A stretch of 64,000 bases of DNA from Primula veris. Its lineage: Eukaryota > Streptophyta > Magnoliopsida > Ericales > Primulaceae. Below the pieces are notes generated by a model that saw nothing but the letters and a program-made list of their open reading frames with translations, ran no database searches and was not told the DNA's origin. Shown in pieces: positions 50,501 to 63,529 of the stretch (positions are counted from its first letter, which is position 1; each line of letters begins with the position of its first letter). The translations under genes were made by a program, and so were the position numbers. Where the stretch lies: positions 12,276,001 to 12,340,000 of the forward strand of contig OY821751.1 of the NCBI GenBank assembly GCA_963682055.1, written 5' to 3'.

Positions 50501-50532
50501 AAAAAAACGGATAAATATACCACAACAATTAC

Positions 50533-52118
50533 AACAATTGTAAGGTTTTAAATATTTTACAACAAATGAGACATCAACATCAAAAGAGTAAATTACGGAA
50601 TGCACATGGTCTAACAAGCTAGCAAACAAATATTTGTGGTGTTGTGAGTAAAGAGAATCCATAAAACCCTGATGGTCTCGAACAACTAAACAAATAGTAC
50701 TAATACGTATGCCTTGCTTGATGTGATAGCCTCAAGTCATTGAACACTAATTGTACTACGGGGCTCTATGAGCAACATACATAATACCTTTGGGAGATCA
50801 GAAATTATGTGGTCCTAGTCAGTATTAAAATACAAAATTATAATATATTTACAATCTTAAACTTCAAAACCTTGTAAAACTCCGGATTTCAAAGGCGAAT
50901 GTTAAAAAAAAAAATAGTTGAGAAAAATACCTAACTAATACTCCATATAACCTCATGAATTGGTACACACTACAATTACAAGAAATTCCCATTTTGACCG
51001 TAGTCCCGTAGCCACAACTGGATGTGGGCAAAAAACGGATACCGCAACACAAACCAACTCGTTGTGGGTTGGGTTGGGTTTGGTTGGACTTTTCAAAATT
51101 GTGAACCAAAACCAAATCAAACCGCATTTAATATATGTGGGTTGATTTGAGTTAATATTTTTAGACAGTGGGTCATACCGACAAACCGGAAAAAAAAAAA
51201 ACACTAATTAATATATTTAATAAACATATAACATTTTTAACTTCTCACTATGTCACCACTCACATCAACCCATAACCGTTATCAATTAGAAATTTAGTTA
51301 CATGTTACTCGTCTTAAGTTACATTGTCACTATAATAATCATAGTTTTATCATTAAATGCATCATTATCACACACAAATAGTACTAACATAAGTACTTAT
51401 TAATGAATGAAATGTCTCATTTGCTCTAAAAAAAACATAAGTACTTAATATGCCCGAATACAAGATTAAAAAGTTTCCTCAGTCTCTGCTCACACTTGTG
51501 TGTGATTGAAGACTTATTGGACATTCTGCCAATTCCTAAAATTAGCCATTAATATAAGTATATGCCATAAGGCTGGGATATGAACAGTTTACTACCATGT
51601 ACTTTACCAAAAATTCAATTTTATCCCCTCTATTCTACTTTTTTCATTTTAGGGTCATGTACAATATCAATCTACTCAATTTTGTACCTCATCCGTCAAT
51701 TCCTTCACAAAATGGACGATACGTGCCTGCACGCGACTAACTTTTGCTGCTTTTATGAGTTAAGTTTATGTTTGGTAAGAATTGGGATGAACCGAAAATA
51801 GAAAAATGTATTATTCTGTCCCTTGTCTTTATTTTATTTTTATTTTTTATTTTTTTATTGGACTTGTGTTATAAATGACCAAAATACCCTTGGACTTGTA
51901 AGAAGTAAAGCACATCGGAGTTGGTCAAGCCAAACAGACTCCATGTGGAATATAATGCAAACAAATATATACAAAAATAAATAGCAGATATATACATATG
52001 AAAGTGATGGCGGAATGGAGGTGGAACGAGGAAGGTGCAGGAGGAGCTTCGTCCTCTTCTGCCTTGTCACTCTTTATAACTAATGCAAGATCCTTCTCGG
52101 GATTCGAGATATCTTCTT
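50533..52118. other. Noncoding host DNA
   Basis: The first 140 bases are the right-hand part of the host segment that is paralogous to 32816-32965. The rest has no supported gene. A GTTGGGTTGGGTTTGG tract lies near 51067. Confidence 0.45.
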
Positions 52119-54180
52119 CTATTTTCTTTCAAATTTTTTTTCGGGTGGCTCTTTCTCAGATGTGGTCGAGGTTATAAATATTCTAATTACGTTTATGTCT
52201 CCTTCGACAACACCTCTTACTTCACTTTCTTCCTGAAAACTTGGTTTGAACTTTAAGTTCGCTTGCTCGCCTTTTCTTAGAAGGAATTGATTGGTTGGTT
52301 TTAGGAGGTTGTAGCTCAAGAGAAGATGATAAGGGTACTTGGCTAATTCCTATGTTGGGTTTGCTAAGTGCTAATTTCCCCTCACCAAAAGATCCGACTA
52401 TCGTAGGCACTATGACCATCACCTCCTCCATTCCATTTTTACCAATGTCACAGACCTTATTGTCATTTAAGTTAAATCTAGTTACAACGACTAGTTCATT
52501 AGATTCAATTTTAGGTTGTGTGATCGTCACCTCCTCCATATTCTGTTCACCAATATCACACACCTCAGTTTTGGATGGTGTGACTATCATATCCTCCTTT
52601 CTTTCCTTACTAAAGTCACTAACCTCATAGTTATCACCACATATTTTAGTGTTTAGTTTTTTTTTATGTGATCGTTTATGAGGTGGAGTGTAAGCATTTG
52701 TTGCTTTATGGAGGGTGATTGCTCGTGGTTTAGGCTATAAGTTTTGCTGAACATTGGGCTATACCCTAAGTGACGATATCCCATAGGCTACTCCATCGTC
52801 TTTTGAATCATTATCGCTCTCGAATAACGATTCACTAGTTTCTATGATAAGCATATTAGAGGTACCAATATGCTCAGTGAAGAACGCTTTTTTTACGGAA
52901 TTTGGTTCGTCTTGGTTGAGACAAAAGGTCTTAGAAATCTTTAGCTATCCAAGAGATTTCCTTAATAGCTTCTTGTATTGGGATTTGAATGGTCATTTTC
53001 TCTACTCTTGTCTTAATTAACTCTTCTTTAGCTTGGTTTTTAGGATTTACTAAAAGTTGTGGAAAATGAGGTGAGGCTATTAAGTTAAGATTTTGAGCAT
53101 TAACATTCTCTTCCTCTTTTCCATACTCAACAGGGTTAGAATTCTCCGTCACAGTAGTTTGATGAGGTTACACTCTTTTAGGGGCATGAGTAGATTGATT
53201 GATATTCTGGCCTCTTTTTAGATTAACAGTAAAGGTTTCACTCACTTTTCGTTTAATCCATTTCTTCTTATTTTTATCCCATCTTTTCTTATCTTTCCTC
53301 TTTCTCTTTTTAATAGGTGTAGGGGTATCTATTGTCCCGCAAAACGAGCAATAGACTATCCCACAGTTTGAGCAAGTTCTCTCTTCCAAGTTTTTGTTAA
53401 CATTCTTTTTGTTTGATTCATCATTTCCCTTATTGGTTGAATTAGTTGGTTCGGGGTTAAGAGGTTGATGTTCGGTGAGTTTCAGTATTTGAGATTTCAT
53501 AGAATTGAGTGATTGCTTCTTTTGGGTTTTTTCAGGTTCATTTTGCTGGTCCCAACTTGGGCTCATTTCAGCGATTAAGCCTAACTTTTTAACTCTAACA
53601 CTTAGAGTTAGAGAGGCAAATTGACCTAAGGTGAAGTTATCTATCATTTGTCTCCATTATGGTTTAAGAGAGTTATAGAATATTATAATCCTCATTGCTA
53701 AAGAAATTCCATGGGATGGACAATATCTAAGGACTTTCTTGAATCTAAACTTCGTGGTATGCTTCAAAATGTTTACGAATGAAGTTTTGAATTTGTTTAC
53801 AAGCATCGGCCAGACGAGATGCTGGGTAGAAGTACTTAAGAAAATATTATAACATGGCACTCCAAGTTATAATCGAATTCCTTTTTAGGTTTTTTTACCA
53901 CTCTAAGACATTTTTTTTCAAGGAAAAGCGGAACAACTTAAGTTGTATCCGATCAAACGGAATTCGACCGTTACACACCAAGCGGCATGTGTCGGTGAAA
54001 TCCTCGAGATGTGAGTAAGGGCTCTCACTATTCAAACCAGAAAAGTTTGAAAGAATTTTTAGAAAGTGAGAGCATGCAAAACGAATTGCTCTTGGCCGGG
54101 GCCAAACACAATGCAAGACAACCCGACCGGCACAACATGATCTAAGCATTGCTCAATTGTTTCTTCGTTTTCGGTTGCAC
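52119..54180 (-). pseudogene. Decayed Ty3/Gypsy gag (Athila/Tat type)
   Basis: On the minus strand, FLKILSNFSGLNSESPYSHL, EDFTDTCRLV, IRLKLF-like IQLKLFRFSLKKNVLEW (about 54080-53897), then LRYCPSHGISLAMRIIIFYN (about 53720-53675) and MIDNFTLGQFASLTLSVRVK (from 53647). These match in order the gag of Athila-like elements (FHGL..ENPY.H...F, LFPFSL, CPHHGIP, FYNGL, IDAAANG). Frameshifts and a stop before MIDNF break it. Downstream frames to 52119 are lysine/proline-rich and contain CSNCGIVYCSFCG, a possible metal-binding knuckle. Not functional. Confidence 0.75.
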
Positions 54181-55187
54181 GCACTAGTTCAATTTAGAAC
54201 AAGCAGATAGAAGTATTTGGATGGTGTCGGAGTTTTTTTTTCTTCTTAAATTAATTAAAATTTAATAATTAATTCAAATAAATTTAAACCAATTAATTAA
54301 AAATAATTAATATTTTTTATTTTTAGAACCTGGTTCTTCAAACCAGAAAACAATTTTGGGAATTTCATTTTTTTTTTATTAATTAATTAATTAAATAATA
54401 ATTAAATTAAATAATTAATAATTACATTTTTAAAAAAAATTTCAATTTTTTCCAAATTTTTTTTATAAATTATCCTGATTCTTTAAATCGGGGGGGGGGG
54501 GGGGGGGGGGGGGGGAATTTGGAATTTTTTCGAGTTTTTATTAATTATATATTAATATTAAAAATCTTTTAATTCCAAAAATTAATTAATTTTTTTAATA
54601 TTCTGAAATCTTTTCTTTTCTTTTAATATTTGGTTAGTTGGTGAGATAAGATTTGTTGGGATCTTCTTTATCGAATTTTATTAAAAAAAGATTTGAGAGA
54701 TATTTAAAAGGTTTTATCCTTATCTTTTTTTTTAAAAGACTTTTAACATTATAGCTTTTATTAATATATTTCCAAATTTTATATTAATAAAATCCAGATT
54801 TTCTTTTACAGATTTTTTAAATTTGATTATTAATTTTTAATTTTTGTAAATAATTAGGATTTTAATTATAATAAAAGTACTACGAAATTAAGATTTATGG
54901 GCAAAATGGGGTAAAATCAAGAATTGGCTTTAATTATTTTAAGGCTTAAATCTATGTAGCGAGAATCGTTAGCGGACAAATGCGGGGCGTTTGGTGAATC
55001 GTTCTCTCCCTACTAATTAATATTGATATATTTTTTTTAATAATACAAAAGGCCTGACCGGTAAGGGTGACCGGTCAGGTCTGAGATTTGCTTTTATGAA
55101 AAACCAAAAACATATCAAATGTTTTTGTTCGCTTTGTAACCCAATTTCCAGGTACGTTTTGGGAATTAATATCAACCTGAAATTAAG
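54181..55187. other. AT-rich leader of the Gypsy remnant, with a poly(G) run
   Basis: TTAATTAATTAAATAAT-type sequence without frames, corresponding to the long leader between primer site and gag in Athila-like elements. A 26-bp G run lies at 54490-54515. An inverted pair CTGACCGGTAAGGGTGACCGG lies near 55054. Confidence 0.55.
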
Positions 55188-55205
55188 TCCCCAGCAGCGG
55201 CGCCA
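55188..55205 (-). other. Primer binding site of the Gypsy remnant (tRNA-Asp-like)
   Basis: The minus strand reads TGGCGCCGCTGCTGGGGA, two mismatches from the usual TGGCGCCGTTGCCGGGGA complement of tRNA-Asp, directly after the LTR end. Confidence 0.8.
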
Positions 55206-55208
55206 AAA

Positions 55209-56139
55209 TATTAACAGCTCTTTAAGCGTTTAATTTTTACGCACAAAAATGCCTCGTAAGAGTACAAGTTCGTTCCATGGATAACCACCCATGTTCAATA
55301 TTAGTCTTTTTATTTACCTAGATTTTGGGTTTTTAATCTCTTTTTCTCAAATAATACATCAATATATTTTCTATTAACTAAATCAATTTAACAAGTCTAA
55401 CATGCAAGGGTTGTCAATCCTAACGTGTTTAATCTAGCAAAATACGGCTATGTGTTCGATTAAGAGAGTTTTTCTAACAATATAAATCATGCAATTTATA
55501 AGTCGTCAATTCCTAAACATGCAATAATATATACAATTGTACTAACTAAAACAATATCAATAAAAGGATAAAAACCAGCAACAAGCACAAATAAAATGAT
55601 TATAAAGATCAAATAAAAGTACTTAGCTTGATAGCCTTGGCGGTAATATCCAAAATGACAAAAAAAATCTCAAAATATATATATGAAAAGATGTATTTCT
55701 AGAGAAAAGGGAGATGTTTTTGAGCCTAAGTAGTCTCTGGAAAATTGTTTATTGAATTATGATTCTCAATTTTGGGATATATGGGGATATATATATTCAA
55801 AACCCAACAAACTTATCTATTTAAAATTTAAATTCTAAACTGACTTGACCGGTCAGGTGAGCTTCCAGAATGTTTATTTGGATGTATCTTGACGGTTTCA
55901 TTTTGTAACTTCTTGGGGTTAATTTTGAGATCCTTCAACTTCTGGTTTCTGCTCTTTTGGTCTTTTCTTTGGTCTTCTTACATCCTTGTCTCGTTTTTGT
56001 GCTATTTCCATGCTTTAACCTGCAAAAATGCAAAACAATGCAAATAAAGCGGAAAAATACAGAAAAACACAAAACATGGCTTAAATAAGCCGAAATACCA
56101 ACAAAACTATGCTAATTCATATCATTTTTACACCTAAAA
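55209..56139 (-). repeat. Partial 5' LTR of the Gypsy remnant
   Basis: On the minus strand it carries GGTGTAAAAATGATATGAA, GTTGGTATTTCGGCTTATTT and TGTTTTGCATTTTTGCAGG, motifs I associate with Athila-type LTRs, and runs into the primer site at 55205. The start is cut at 56139, where a SIRE gag fragment begins. Confidence 0.6.
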
Positions 56140-57470
56140 ATGACCATTTCGTGGTCTAATCACTATGCATGTGGCGAGGAAGGACACATGATGAGAGATT
56201 GCGCCAAGAATCGCAAGAGCAAAGGTAAGAAAAATATATTCGATTCAAGCTCTAGCAATAACTCCGACAAAGATGAAGACACCCATCTTGCTTGCTATAT
56301 GGTCATGAAAGACAACCATGAACAAAATCACTCATGCTCAAGAGAAAGTGAAACCGGTGAGGTAAATGATCTATTCTACGATGATTTACTTCATATGTGT
56401 GATGTTTATTCGAAAAGTTTTCCTAAACTTTCGAAAAAAGTTGAATGTCTTAAAAGGATGAATTCTTCTCTCAATGAAGAAATAAAATTCTTGAAAAGAG
56501 ATGACATTGAACATAACTCGATTCCGAAATCGTCATTTTCTTTACATGGCCTAGATGAAGAAAATTAAGACTTGAAAGATAAAAACAATGATCTCGTTAT
56601 TCAAAACGAGTCTTTACAAATCGAGATCAATTTTATTAAAAATGAAGTCTCTACACTTGCTAAAACTTTTTCAAAATCCCTTTTTCTAAATTGTGTTTTA
56701 GTAGAAAATTTTAAATAGTTAAAAAATGCTTTCGATAAAGTTACAAGCAAAAACAAGATTTTGAGTTCTCATGCTTCTAACTTAAATGACAAGCTCAAGA
56801 TTTTAGAAACTGAGAATGACACTTTGAAAATTAAAAACAATGAGCTTGTCATTTCCACTGAAAAACTTGAGTTAACGATGTCAAAGTTTTTTAATGATAA
56901 AACCGTTTTAGATGACATTTTGAGTTGTCAAAAAGATTTCAATGACAAAAGTGGTATAGGTTATGATTGCATTAGTTGTAGTCCAAACAAAACTCACTTC
57001 GTCAAAGGCTCTAATATTTTTAAAACTCATATTCTGTTCAAACAAGAGATTGTTTATACTAAAGCGAGTACTTTAAAAGTTTTTCAAAAATATTTCAACG
57101 ATAGAAAAGGGTAGGGGTTTCATAACAAGATCGTTCATAATACTCCTAAATTTTTTTATAAAACTTCGTATAGTTCTCGTTATGCGAAAAAGTTTATGCA
57201 CTATATACATTATAATAGAAACGGGCATATTTATTCTATATGTGCTTAACGTTTTCGTGTGACTAGAAATGACTTGAAATGGGTTATAAATACCAATGTC
57301 ACTAACATTGTCGGACCCAAAAGAAATTGATGACTAAAGGACAAAACTTGTGTTATAGGTATTTCCGTTCAAAATGAGAAAATCAATAAATGGTTGACAG
57401 ATGCGGACAAAATCGTGGAAGTCGAGAAAAACGATTTACTATAAAGAACGAAAATCCAATGATTGAGAAA
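56140..57470 (+). pseudogene. SIRE-type gag remains with zinc knuckle and coiled coil
   Basis: The plus strand reads CGEEGHMMRDCAKNRKSKGK (CCHC knuckle C-X2-... of the CxxxGHxxxxC kind), an acidic stretch, then helix-forming sequence (KVECLKRMNSSLNEEIKFLK; KLKILETENDTLKIKNNELV), then DKSGIGYDCISCSPNKTHFV, which corresponds to the DKSGLGF motif of SIRE gag. Near 57195-57280 a second knuckle-like MHYIHYNRNGHIYSICA precedes a DLKWV motif. Stops at 56566 and 56717 and others disable it. Most of pol is missing before the 3' LTR. Confidence 0.75.
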
Positions 57471-58311
57471 AGTGGAAGGAGAACCAACAAATTCTACAAC
57501 ATACTCGGACTAGGAAACGCTCATTGCAATCATCATTAAAGATCGAACTCGATATCACATATTCGGTACTTTCAACAATTTTGTTTTAATTTTTTTGGGT
57601 ATGTTTGATGTGTAATTATATATATATATATTTATTTATATTTATTTATTTTTTTTAATTAAATTATTTTTCTTGATTTATATTATATATATGTATAGTT
57701 ATTTTTGCCAAATCGGTGTCAAAAACTATCAAAATATTCAAATCCAGCCTTGAATTTTCGACCAGTCTACTGCAATTTTCGACATGTCGACTGTAACTAT
57801 TAGTTTTTCTTTGATTTTTGATTGCAATTTTCGACATGTCTATGTAGCTGTCGAACTCTACTGGAACTTTTTTGCCACTTTTTTACTTGTCGAATTTTTT
57901 TCGACATATATAAGTTTCGTGTTCCATATTTATTTTTCTTCTATCTTCTTTTACCTTAGAAAAGTACATACATACATATACCAATATATTCCATCCCTCT
58001 CTTTCATAAAAACATATATTGTCGCCATATTTACCCCCCACTCTCAAATCTCTCATTTAATCGCTTTTGAATATCTAATTTGCATATTTTTTGTCATTTG
58101 CGATCAATTGGTTGTATAAAATAAGTTTTCAAAACCCTCTTTTATTTAAAGAATTTCAAAGCCTCCACCAAGCCCCAATTTCTATATGGCATTTTGATAA
58201 TGTCAAATGTGGAGAAAATTGAATTGCTATAGGTTCTTTAAATGGGGATATAATTATTTCGTTGTATTTATAAAATCATCATTAGTTTGTCATAATCAAA
58301 ATGGGGGAGAT
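57471..58311 (+). promoter_or_regulatory. Internal region with CGACATGTCGA palindromes and a TATA-like box
   Basis: Copies of TTTTCGACATGTCGA or parts of it occur at about 57772, 57828, 57890 and 57900, followed by TTTTTCGACATATATAAGTTTCG (box near 57907) and a CT-rich leader-like stretch. By position it parallels the internal promoter-like region at 46856-47250, but the ORF it would serve is gone. The end (58301-58311) is the purine tract AATGGGGGAGAT before the LTR. Confidence 0.5.
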
Positions 58312-59412
58312 TGTTGAACCATAGGTTCATTATTTAATTTTGATTATAAGTGTTCTAACGATTGTTTTAATGATAACAAAATATGTAAAACATGATAAAA
58401 GCTTGTTTTGCATACTAATCATTTTATCTATCTTGTTAAAGGTTCAAAATGATAGAGTACTGAAATACGAAGCCAAAGGTTCAAACGGAATCATAATCGG
58501 ACTTAAAACGAATAAGTTACGAACATTCGAAGTATAGTGGGAAAACCGAGAAAATGCCAGAAAAACGACCGATCGTTTTGGACAAAACGACCGATCGTTT
58601 TTGGTCCAAAATTGACCAGTGAGGTCGTTATGAAAACGACCGATCGTTTTCTGCAGAATTTCAAAAAATAGCTTTTTGATTTATTCTGGAAAAATGGGAA
58701 ATTGGTTAAAACCAATGGGTAAAGACATAAACCTTCATACAATGGTAACAAGACCATTTATCCTTCATATACCCTCCAAAATCCTTTGATGAATACACCT
58801 CAATTCACACACACAAATAAGCTATTCTTTCAAATCATAATCAAGCTTATACCTCATTTTTCTCACTTATATTCATAAATACTCTTGTGTGTAATTTTAT
58901 TGTAATCATATAAACACCAAGATATTATTTGTTAGTGAGTGATACATTTCAATTCAAAATTGTAGAGTGAATTATAAACTCAATTGTGAGCGAGTGATCG
59001 GGTAGAGGCTTTATAAGCGAGTATTGCTTAAAAGCTCTAGTTCTTTTCATTACTCATAGAGTAAGGGGGAGCTTAATCCGCGGATTAGCTCGTTAGGTTG
59101 TAATATTGGGAAGAAGATTCTAGTGAAATACTCGGTAGTGTGAATACCGAGGAGAGGACTAGGCGCGTTTTGCCGAACCTCTATACATCTTGTGTTATTT
59201 CTTTTCCCTTAACCTTTATTTTTCGCACTTATATTATTGCTTATTTTGATTGCTTGCCTAGTTTAAACTAGTATTATATAGTTAACAAAATTTGTTTAGT
59301 TATAAATTATACTGTTAGCATTGTTAATAGCTCAATTTTTTTTAATTCCGCGGAAATCGTACGTAAACCTTATTCATCCCCCCTCTAAGGTTTAGACACT
59401 TACGGGCCAACA
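58312..59412 (+). repeat. SIRE-type LTR, plus orientation (1101 bp)
   Basis: It starts TGTTGAACCATAGGTTC after a purine tract and ends CACTTACGGGCCAACA. It contains three CGACCGATCG palindromes (58564-58645), AAGCGAGTATTGCTTAAAAG, GGTAGTGTGAATACCGAGG and GCGCGTTTTGCCGAACC, as in the inverted LTRs at 39571 and 43626. Confidence 0.88.
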
Positions 59413-60441
59413 TAATAATTGATATTTTCCAAAAACAGAACATGTATATTTCAGGATTTAAAATGATAGACCTTTTTATAGCGAAGTTAACTGGTCAAAC
59501 GAAACTCATTTTGAAGTCCGAACGAATAAGATACAAGAGTTTCAAAAAAACGAATTACTAGATTTTTAGACACGTCAAAAAATATCCGACACGTCGAAGT
59601 AGCTATCGAAAAATAGTTAGATAGATCGAAAAGTGCAAAAGTTGGGCAGTGAACTCCCCAGATTTTCCGACATGTCGAAAAATGGATTTCGACAGGTCGA
59701 AATTCGGCAGTTTAGATAAAACCGCTTTTTACTTTATCACATTTACCCAATGAATAAATCAGCAATAACTAAAAACGGTAACTTATGGACCAATGGGTAT
59801 TTTGGATCTACAAAACATCCCAAATTCATCTCCTAAATTCACCAATTACCAACCCTAACCTCCATTAAAGTTAAATCAAATATTCAAGTAAGAAAATATT
59901 ATAATTCATATTACTCACTTGTATTCATATATATTCTTGGGTGTATTCTCATTGTAATCATATAAATACCAAGATATTATTTGTTAGTGAACGATACACA
60001 TTTGATTCAAATTGTAGAGCAAATTATAAGCTCATTTATGAACGAGTGATTGGATAGAGCCTTTGTAAGCAAGTGTTGGCTTTAAAGCTCTTAACTTTTT
60101 TCATTCAGGATACTCATAAATTGAGAGGGAGTTTAATCGGTCGATTAGCTCGTTAGGTTGTAATTTTGGAAAGAAAATTATAGTGATAATACGCGGTAAA
60201 GTTAATTACGGGGAGATAACGTATGCGGGTTGCCGAACCTCTATATACCGTGTGTCAATCTTTTTCACTATTCTTTACTTTATGCATTTTTTATTATTGC
60301 TTATTTGATTGCTATTGTATAGTATTTCTAATGTTTTATTGCTTTTTGTTAAACGGTTAAAGTTAAAATTACGATAGTTGGGTATATCTTAATTCCGTGA
60401 AATAATTATTCACGCACTCTAAGATTTAATCACACGGAACA
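59413..60441 (+). repeat. Second, related LTR lacking its start
   Basis: Colinear with the preceding LTR from TTTAAAATGATAGA onward (AAATACCAAGATATTATTTG, GAACGAGTGATTGG, GGTTGCCGAACCTCTATA) and ending in CACACGGAACA. In place of the CGACCGATCG palindromes it has CGACATGTCGAAA and CGACAGGTCGAAA (59574-59700). It therefore belongs to a different subfamily. Confidence 0.7.
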
Positions 60442-61459
60442 ATAGGCACCAAAACAAATCGTGCCCACCCTAACCACAAAGCCCACGATGGGTACAGCTT
60501 CAACTGTATGCTAAAAGTGGACCTCAATGTAAATCAATAAATGTGACTTGTGAGTTGTGATATCAAAAAGATTATGTGAATAAATTACTAATACTACTTT
60601 TTAGCTCAAATCCAATTTGAGTTTTCTAGTCCCTCGGTTTAGAAAGTCCATTGTTTTTTAATTTTTATGTAATCACATCACTTGCTTGATTGTTTTCATA
60701 CGTTGCATCCTCATAAATCATATCAGTAGTTAATTTGAGTTATTTTTCTATCGAGTCTATATCGTGCCAAGCAGAGTCACAGGTTAAAACTGATGAAAAG
60801 TAATTATTCATTTCTAGTGTTGCTTTTCTCAAAGGAAAAGATTGGGTGGTCTTCACATGGATGACAGGATAAGTAGGTCAAAAATCATAAAGAATGCTTA
60901 AATGCCTTTTGACCATTTTTGTAACAAACGAACAATTTTCATTTTAAGCCAATTGTTTTTAAAAAAAAGTGTAAAGTGACAAACTTCAAAAGTGGTGAAA
61001 TTAAAAGCGGTATATACGGATACAAAAAGCAACAAAGTCATACTTCAAATGTTGAAAAGAAACGAGAAAACAGAAAATAGGATATCATTAATAATCAAAC
61101 AAGCGATACATGACACACTATTACAATACACTAATTTCTTTAAATTTAAAGGTGCACTGATATACTGACCTTTAGTCTTTAATACAGATGAAGCTCTCAA
61201 TTTAACTTGGACAATCATCCTCATAAAAATACAAAACCAACTTGAAATTACTTATCTTAATTCTACTACTGGCGGGTGGTAAAATTCCACCTCTGCCATT
61301 AAATTAACCTTCCTCAAATTACCCTAAAAGTGATTGAAATTAGAGGGACAATCCAAAATATGTCCCTTTACCATACTAAAGTCACAATACTAATACTAGT
61401 GACCAATTAGTACCAAATTTCATAAACCACATATCCCAAAAGTGCATCCGAATACGTTT
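60442..61459. other. 3' flank of the expansin gene, no other gene seen
   Basis: AT-rich. The part nearest 61460 would be the 3' untranslated region of the expansin gene. Nothing else is supported. Confidence 0.5.
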
Positions 61460-63246
61460 TCAATGGAACTGCGCCCCAGCGTAGGTCTGGCCAAAAGACC
61501 AACCGGACGGGGCAGCATTGTAGGACACGACTGTGCGCCCATCACTCGTTGTGACCTTAAACGAGAGGCTTTGTCCATTGAGATAAGAGTTGCTTTGCCA
61601 GTTTTGGCCCCAGTTTCGGGACATGGCCTGCCAGCCCGACCTCGACCCTTTTATAGCTACGGAATGTACGTCACCAGCACCGCCAACATTTGTGATTAGG
61701 ACTAAGTTGAAATAGGAGTGGCCGTTGATCGTGAACCGAATTCCTCCTCTCCTCATGCAGGGTACCCTATGAATGGTTTAAGATTAAAAGTTTAATTAGT
61801 TAACTAAACTGATATTTAAAATGAGACAGACTCTTGTGTAGGACTAAGAAAAGTCACAAAAGACGAAATGTGACAAAACAATATAGCTAAGTTGAAAAGG
61901 ACATAATTCAGTTGCAGTAGAGGTAATAGTAGGGGCTAATAGTAAGTATATTCATGAACAAGCATATCATAGTTATACTAATAATTTAAAAAGAGCGTGA
62001 ACTGTCAACAAATGACTCGAATTTAGGCATCTTATGATTGTTCATGGACTACAATATGTACATTTATAGTAAATATTTGTATGTATCTAACATAATTACT
62101 ACAGTACTATACCATTTGTAAGCAATATGCACAATTATAATATATAGATGTATCAACACAATTACTAGTATTATACCTTTTGTAAGCAACAGGGACAACA
62201 CCAGCCTTGTATAGAGCAATGTGTTGGAACACAGGTTGTGCTAAATCAAAGTGTTGGCTTGGAGGGTTACACCAACCCCCTTCACTGTTTGGTGGGCAAA
62301 AGTTGGTGGCAGTGACAATTATAGTACCAGGCAAACACCATTTTGGGTCACTCACACACTTAATCTGATAACAAGAACCACAGCTTAACCCACTGTTGAA
62401 TAATGCTGTGCTTAAAGCTGCTGTGTTTGTTCCATAACCTTGGCTGTATAAGTTTCCATACCCACATGCTCCACCTATAAGTGGTTGTTCAAACAGGGGA
62501 TAAGTCAATAGATGTAACAATTTTGAAAACAAAAACAAAAACTACAATGTTGAATAAAACCAGAAACATTTCGTATTTTGTTGTTAAATTGTTGGTAAAA
62601 TTTAGCAACAGTCTACTTTTTCGGTTGCCTTTTATGTTGATATCAGAACTTTTTTCTTATAGTAGGGGTAGCTGCTTATTGGACTAAGCTATAAAAAGCT
62701 AAAGTAAATCTAAGCAATAAAGAGGTAGTAAGGGAGTACTAAATTATGAGGTAACTTTGATTTTGATAGAAGAATAAGGTGAAATAAATTCTTACTAGTT
62801 TATTTGTAAAAATAATCAAACTTAAATGTTTCTGGGAGCTGCTAAAACTTTCATGCTTTCTCGTGACAACATAAAAATGTTATGGTTAGCTATACAACAA
62901 GTGTTTGGTGAAGAAATGGGGAGGTGAAGTGGCTGGTTGAGAATTTAACTTGGGAGCAACTGTAATTTTGGGAAACATAAACAGAATATGGAAATATAAA
63001 CATAATTATATATATATATATATGTAGTACTACTATAGTCTATAGATAACAGTGGTCAATGTATATACATGCTAATATATATACTAAGTAGTGCTTGAAA
63101 CATAAGTAATATTTACCCATAGTGCCAGAGGCATCACCCCCTCCATAAAAAGTGGCATGGGCATTGGTCCAACCACCACCACCATAACCTTGAGCAATTG
63201 TGCAAATTAAGAAAAAAACAATTAAGAATACCCCCATGATAGTCAT
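61460..63246 (-). CDS. EXPA: Alpha-expansin, three exons, 244 residues
   Basis: Minus-strand exons 63246-63117, 62474-62177 and 61766-61460 (735 nt with stop). Introns run GTAAAT to TTATAG and GTATAA to TCATAG, at the standard alpha-expansin positions. Expansins loosen cell walls in acid-induced growth without hydrolysing them. The signal peptide is [19 protein letters not shown]. Domain 1 has [40 protein letters not shown], paired cysteines ([20 protein letters not shown]), the alpha-type insert GGWCNPP and the HFD motif near residue 119. Domain 2 is the wall-binding fold with aromatic residues in [20 protein letters not shown] and ends [11 protein letters not shown]. The ATG at 63246 is chosen because it opens the signal peptide; an in-frame ATG three codons later is possible. 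Length and motifs are normal, so the gene looks functional. The exact paralog cannot be named here. Confidence 0.96.
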
Positions 63247-63342
63247 TTTGGGATTGAATTTAGGGAAAAAAGTTGGAAAGAGGATGAAATGAGTGAGAAA
63301 TGTTGGGTGAGGATATTGGGATAGTGTGAGGAGCAATCCAGT

Positions 63343-63349
63343 TATATAG
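63343..63349 (-). promoter_or_regulatory. TATA box of the expansin gene
   Basis: The minus strand reads ACCTCTATATAACTGG, about 97 bases upstream of the ATG. This gives an expected leader of about 65 bases. Confidence 0.75.
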
Positions 63350-63529
63350 AGGTTTTGAGGTTGTTATGTGGGGTACTTATTTTTGGTTTTGGGTACAGTT
63401 GAAAGTAGTAACTGAAAAATAGAGGTAAAAAGTATAGTTGGTTTTTGGTCCTGTTGTTGGGATTATAAACTGTGCAGGCGTAGTTAGTTAATTTAATGGT
63501 GGTGAAATTACAAAGTAATATTCATATTA

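Larger units (their letters stand above)
42719..50527 (-). mobile_element. Minus-strand Copia element, interrupted by a SIRE-type element
   Basis: The ends on the plus strand are TGTTGTGTGACA (42719) and ACCACAACA (50527), flanked by the target duplicate ATTAC at 42714-42718 and 50528-50532. The 3' LTR is 42719-42954, the untranslated tail 42955-43625 and RT remains 48880-49640. At the 5' end only the LTR start (minus strand TGTTGTGGTATATT) is recognisable. The empty site is preserved in the paralogous segment at 32760-32965. A truncated SIRE-type element (43626-48877) replaces the middle. Confidence 0.75.

Noticed and set aside
51855..52630. Small ORFs on both strands upstream of the Gypsy gag remnant
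   Set aside because: No domain, no start context, and they overlap decayed retroelement sequence.
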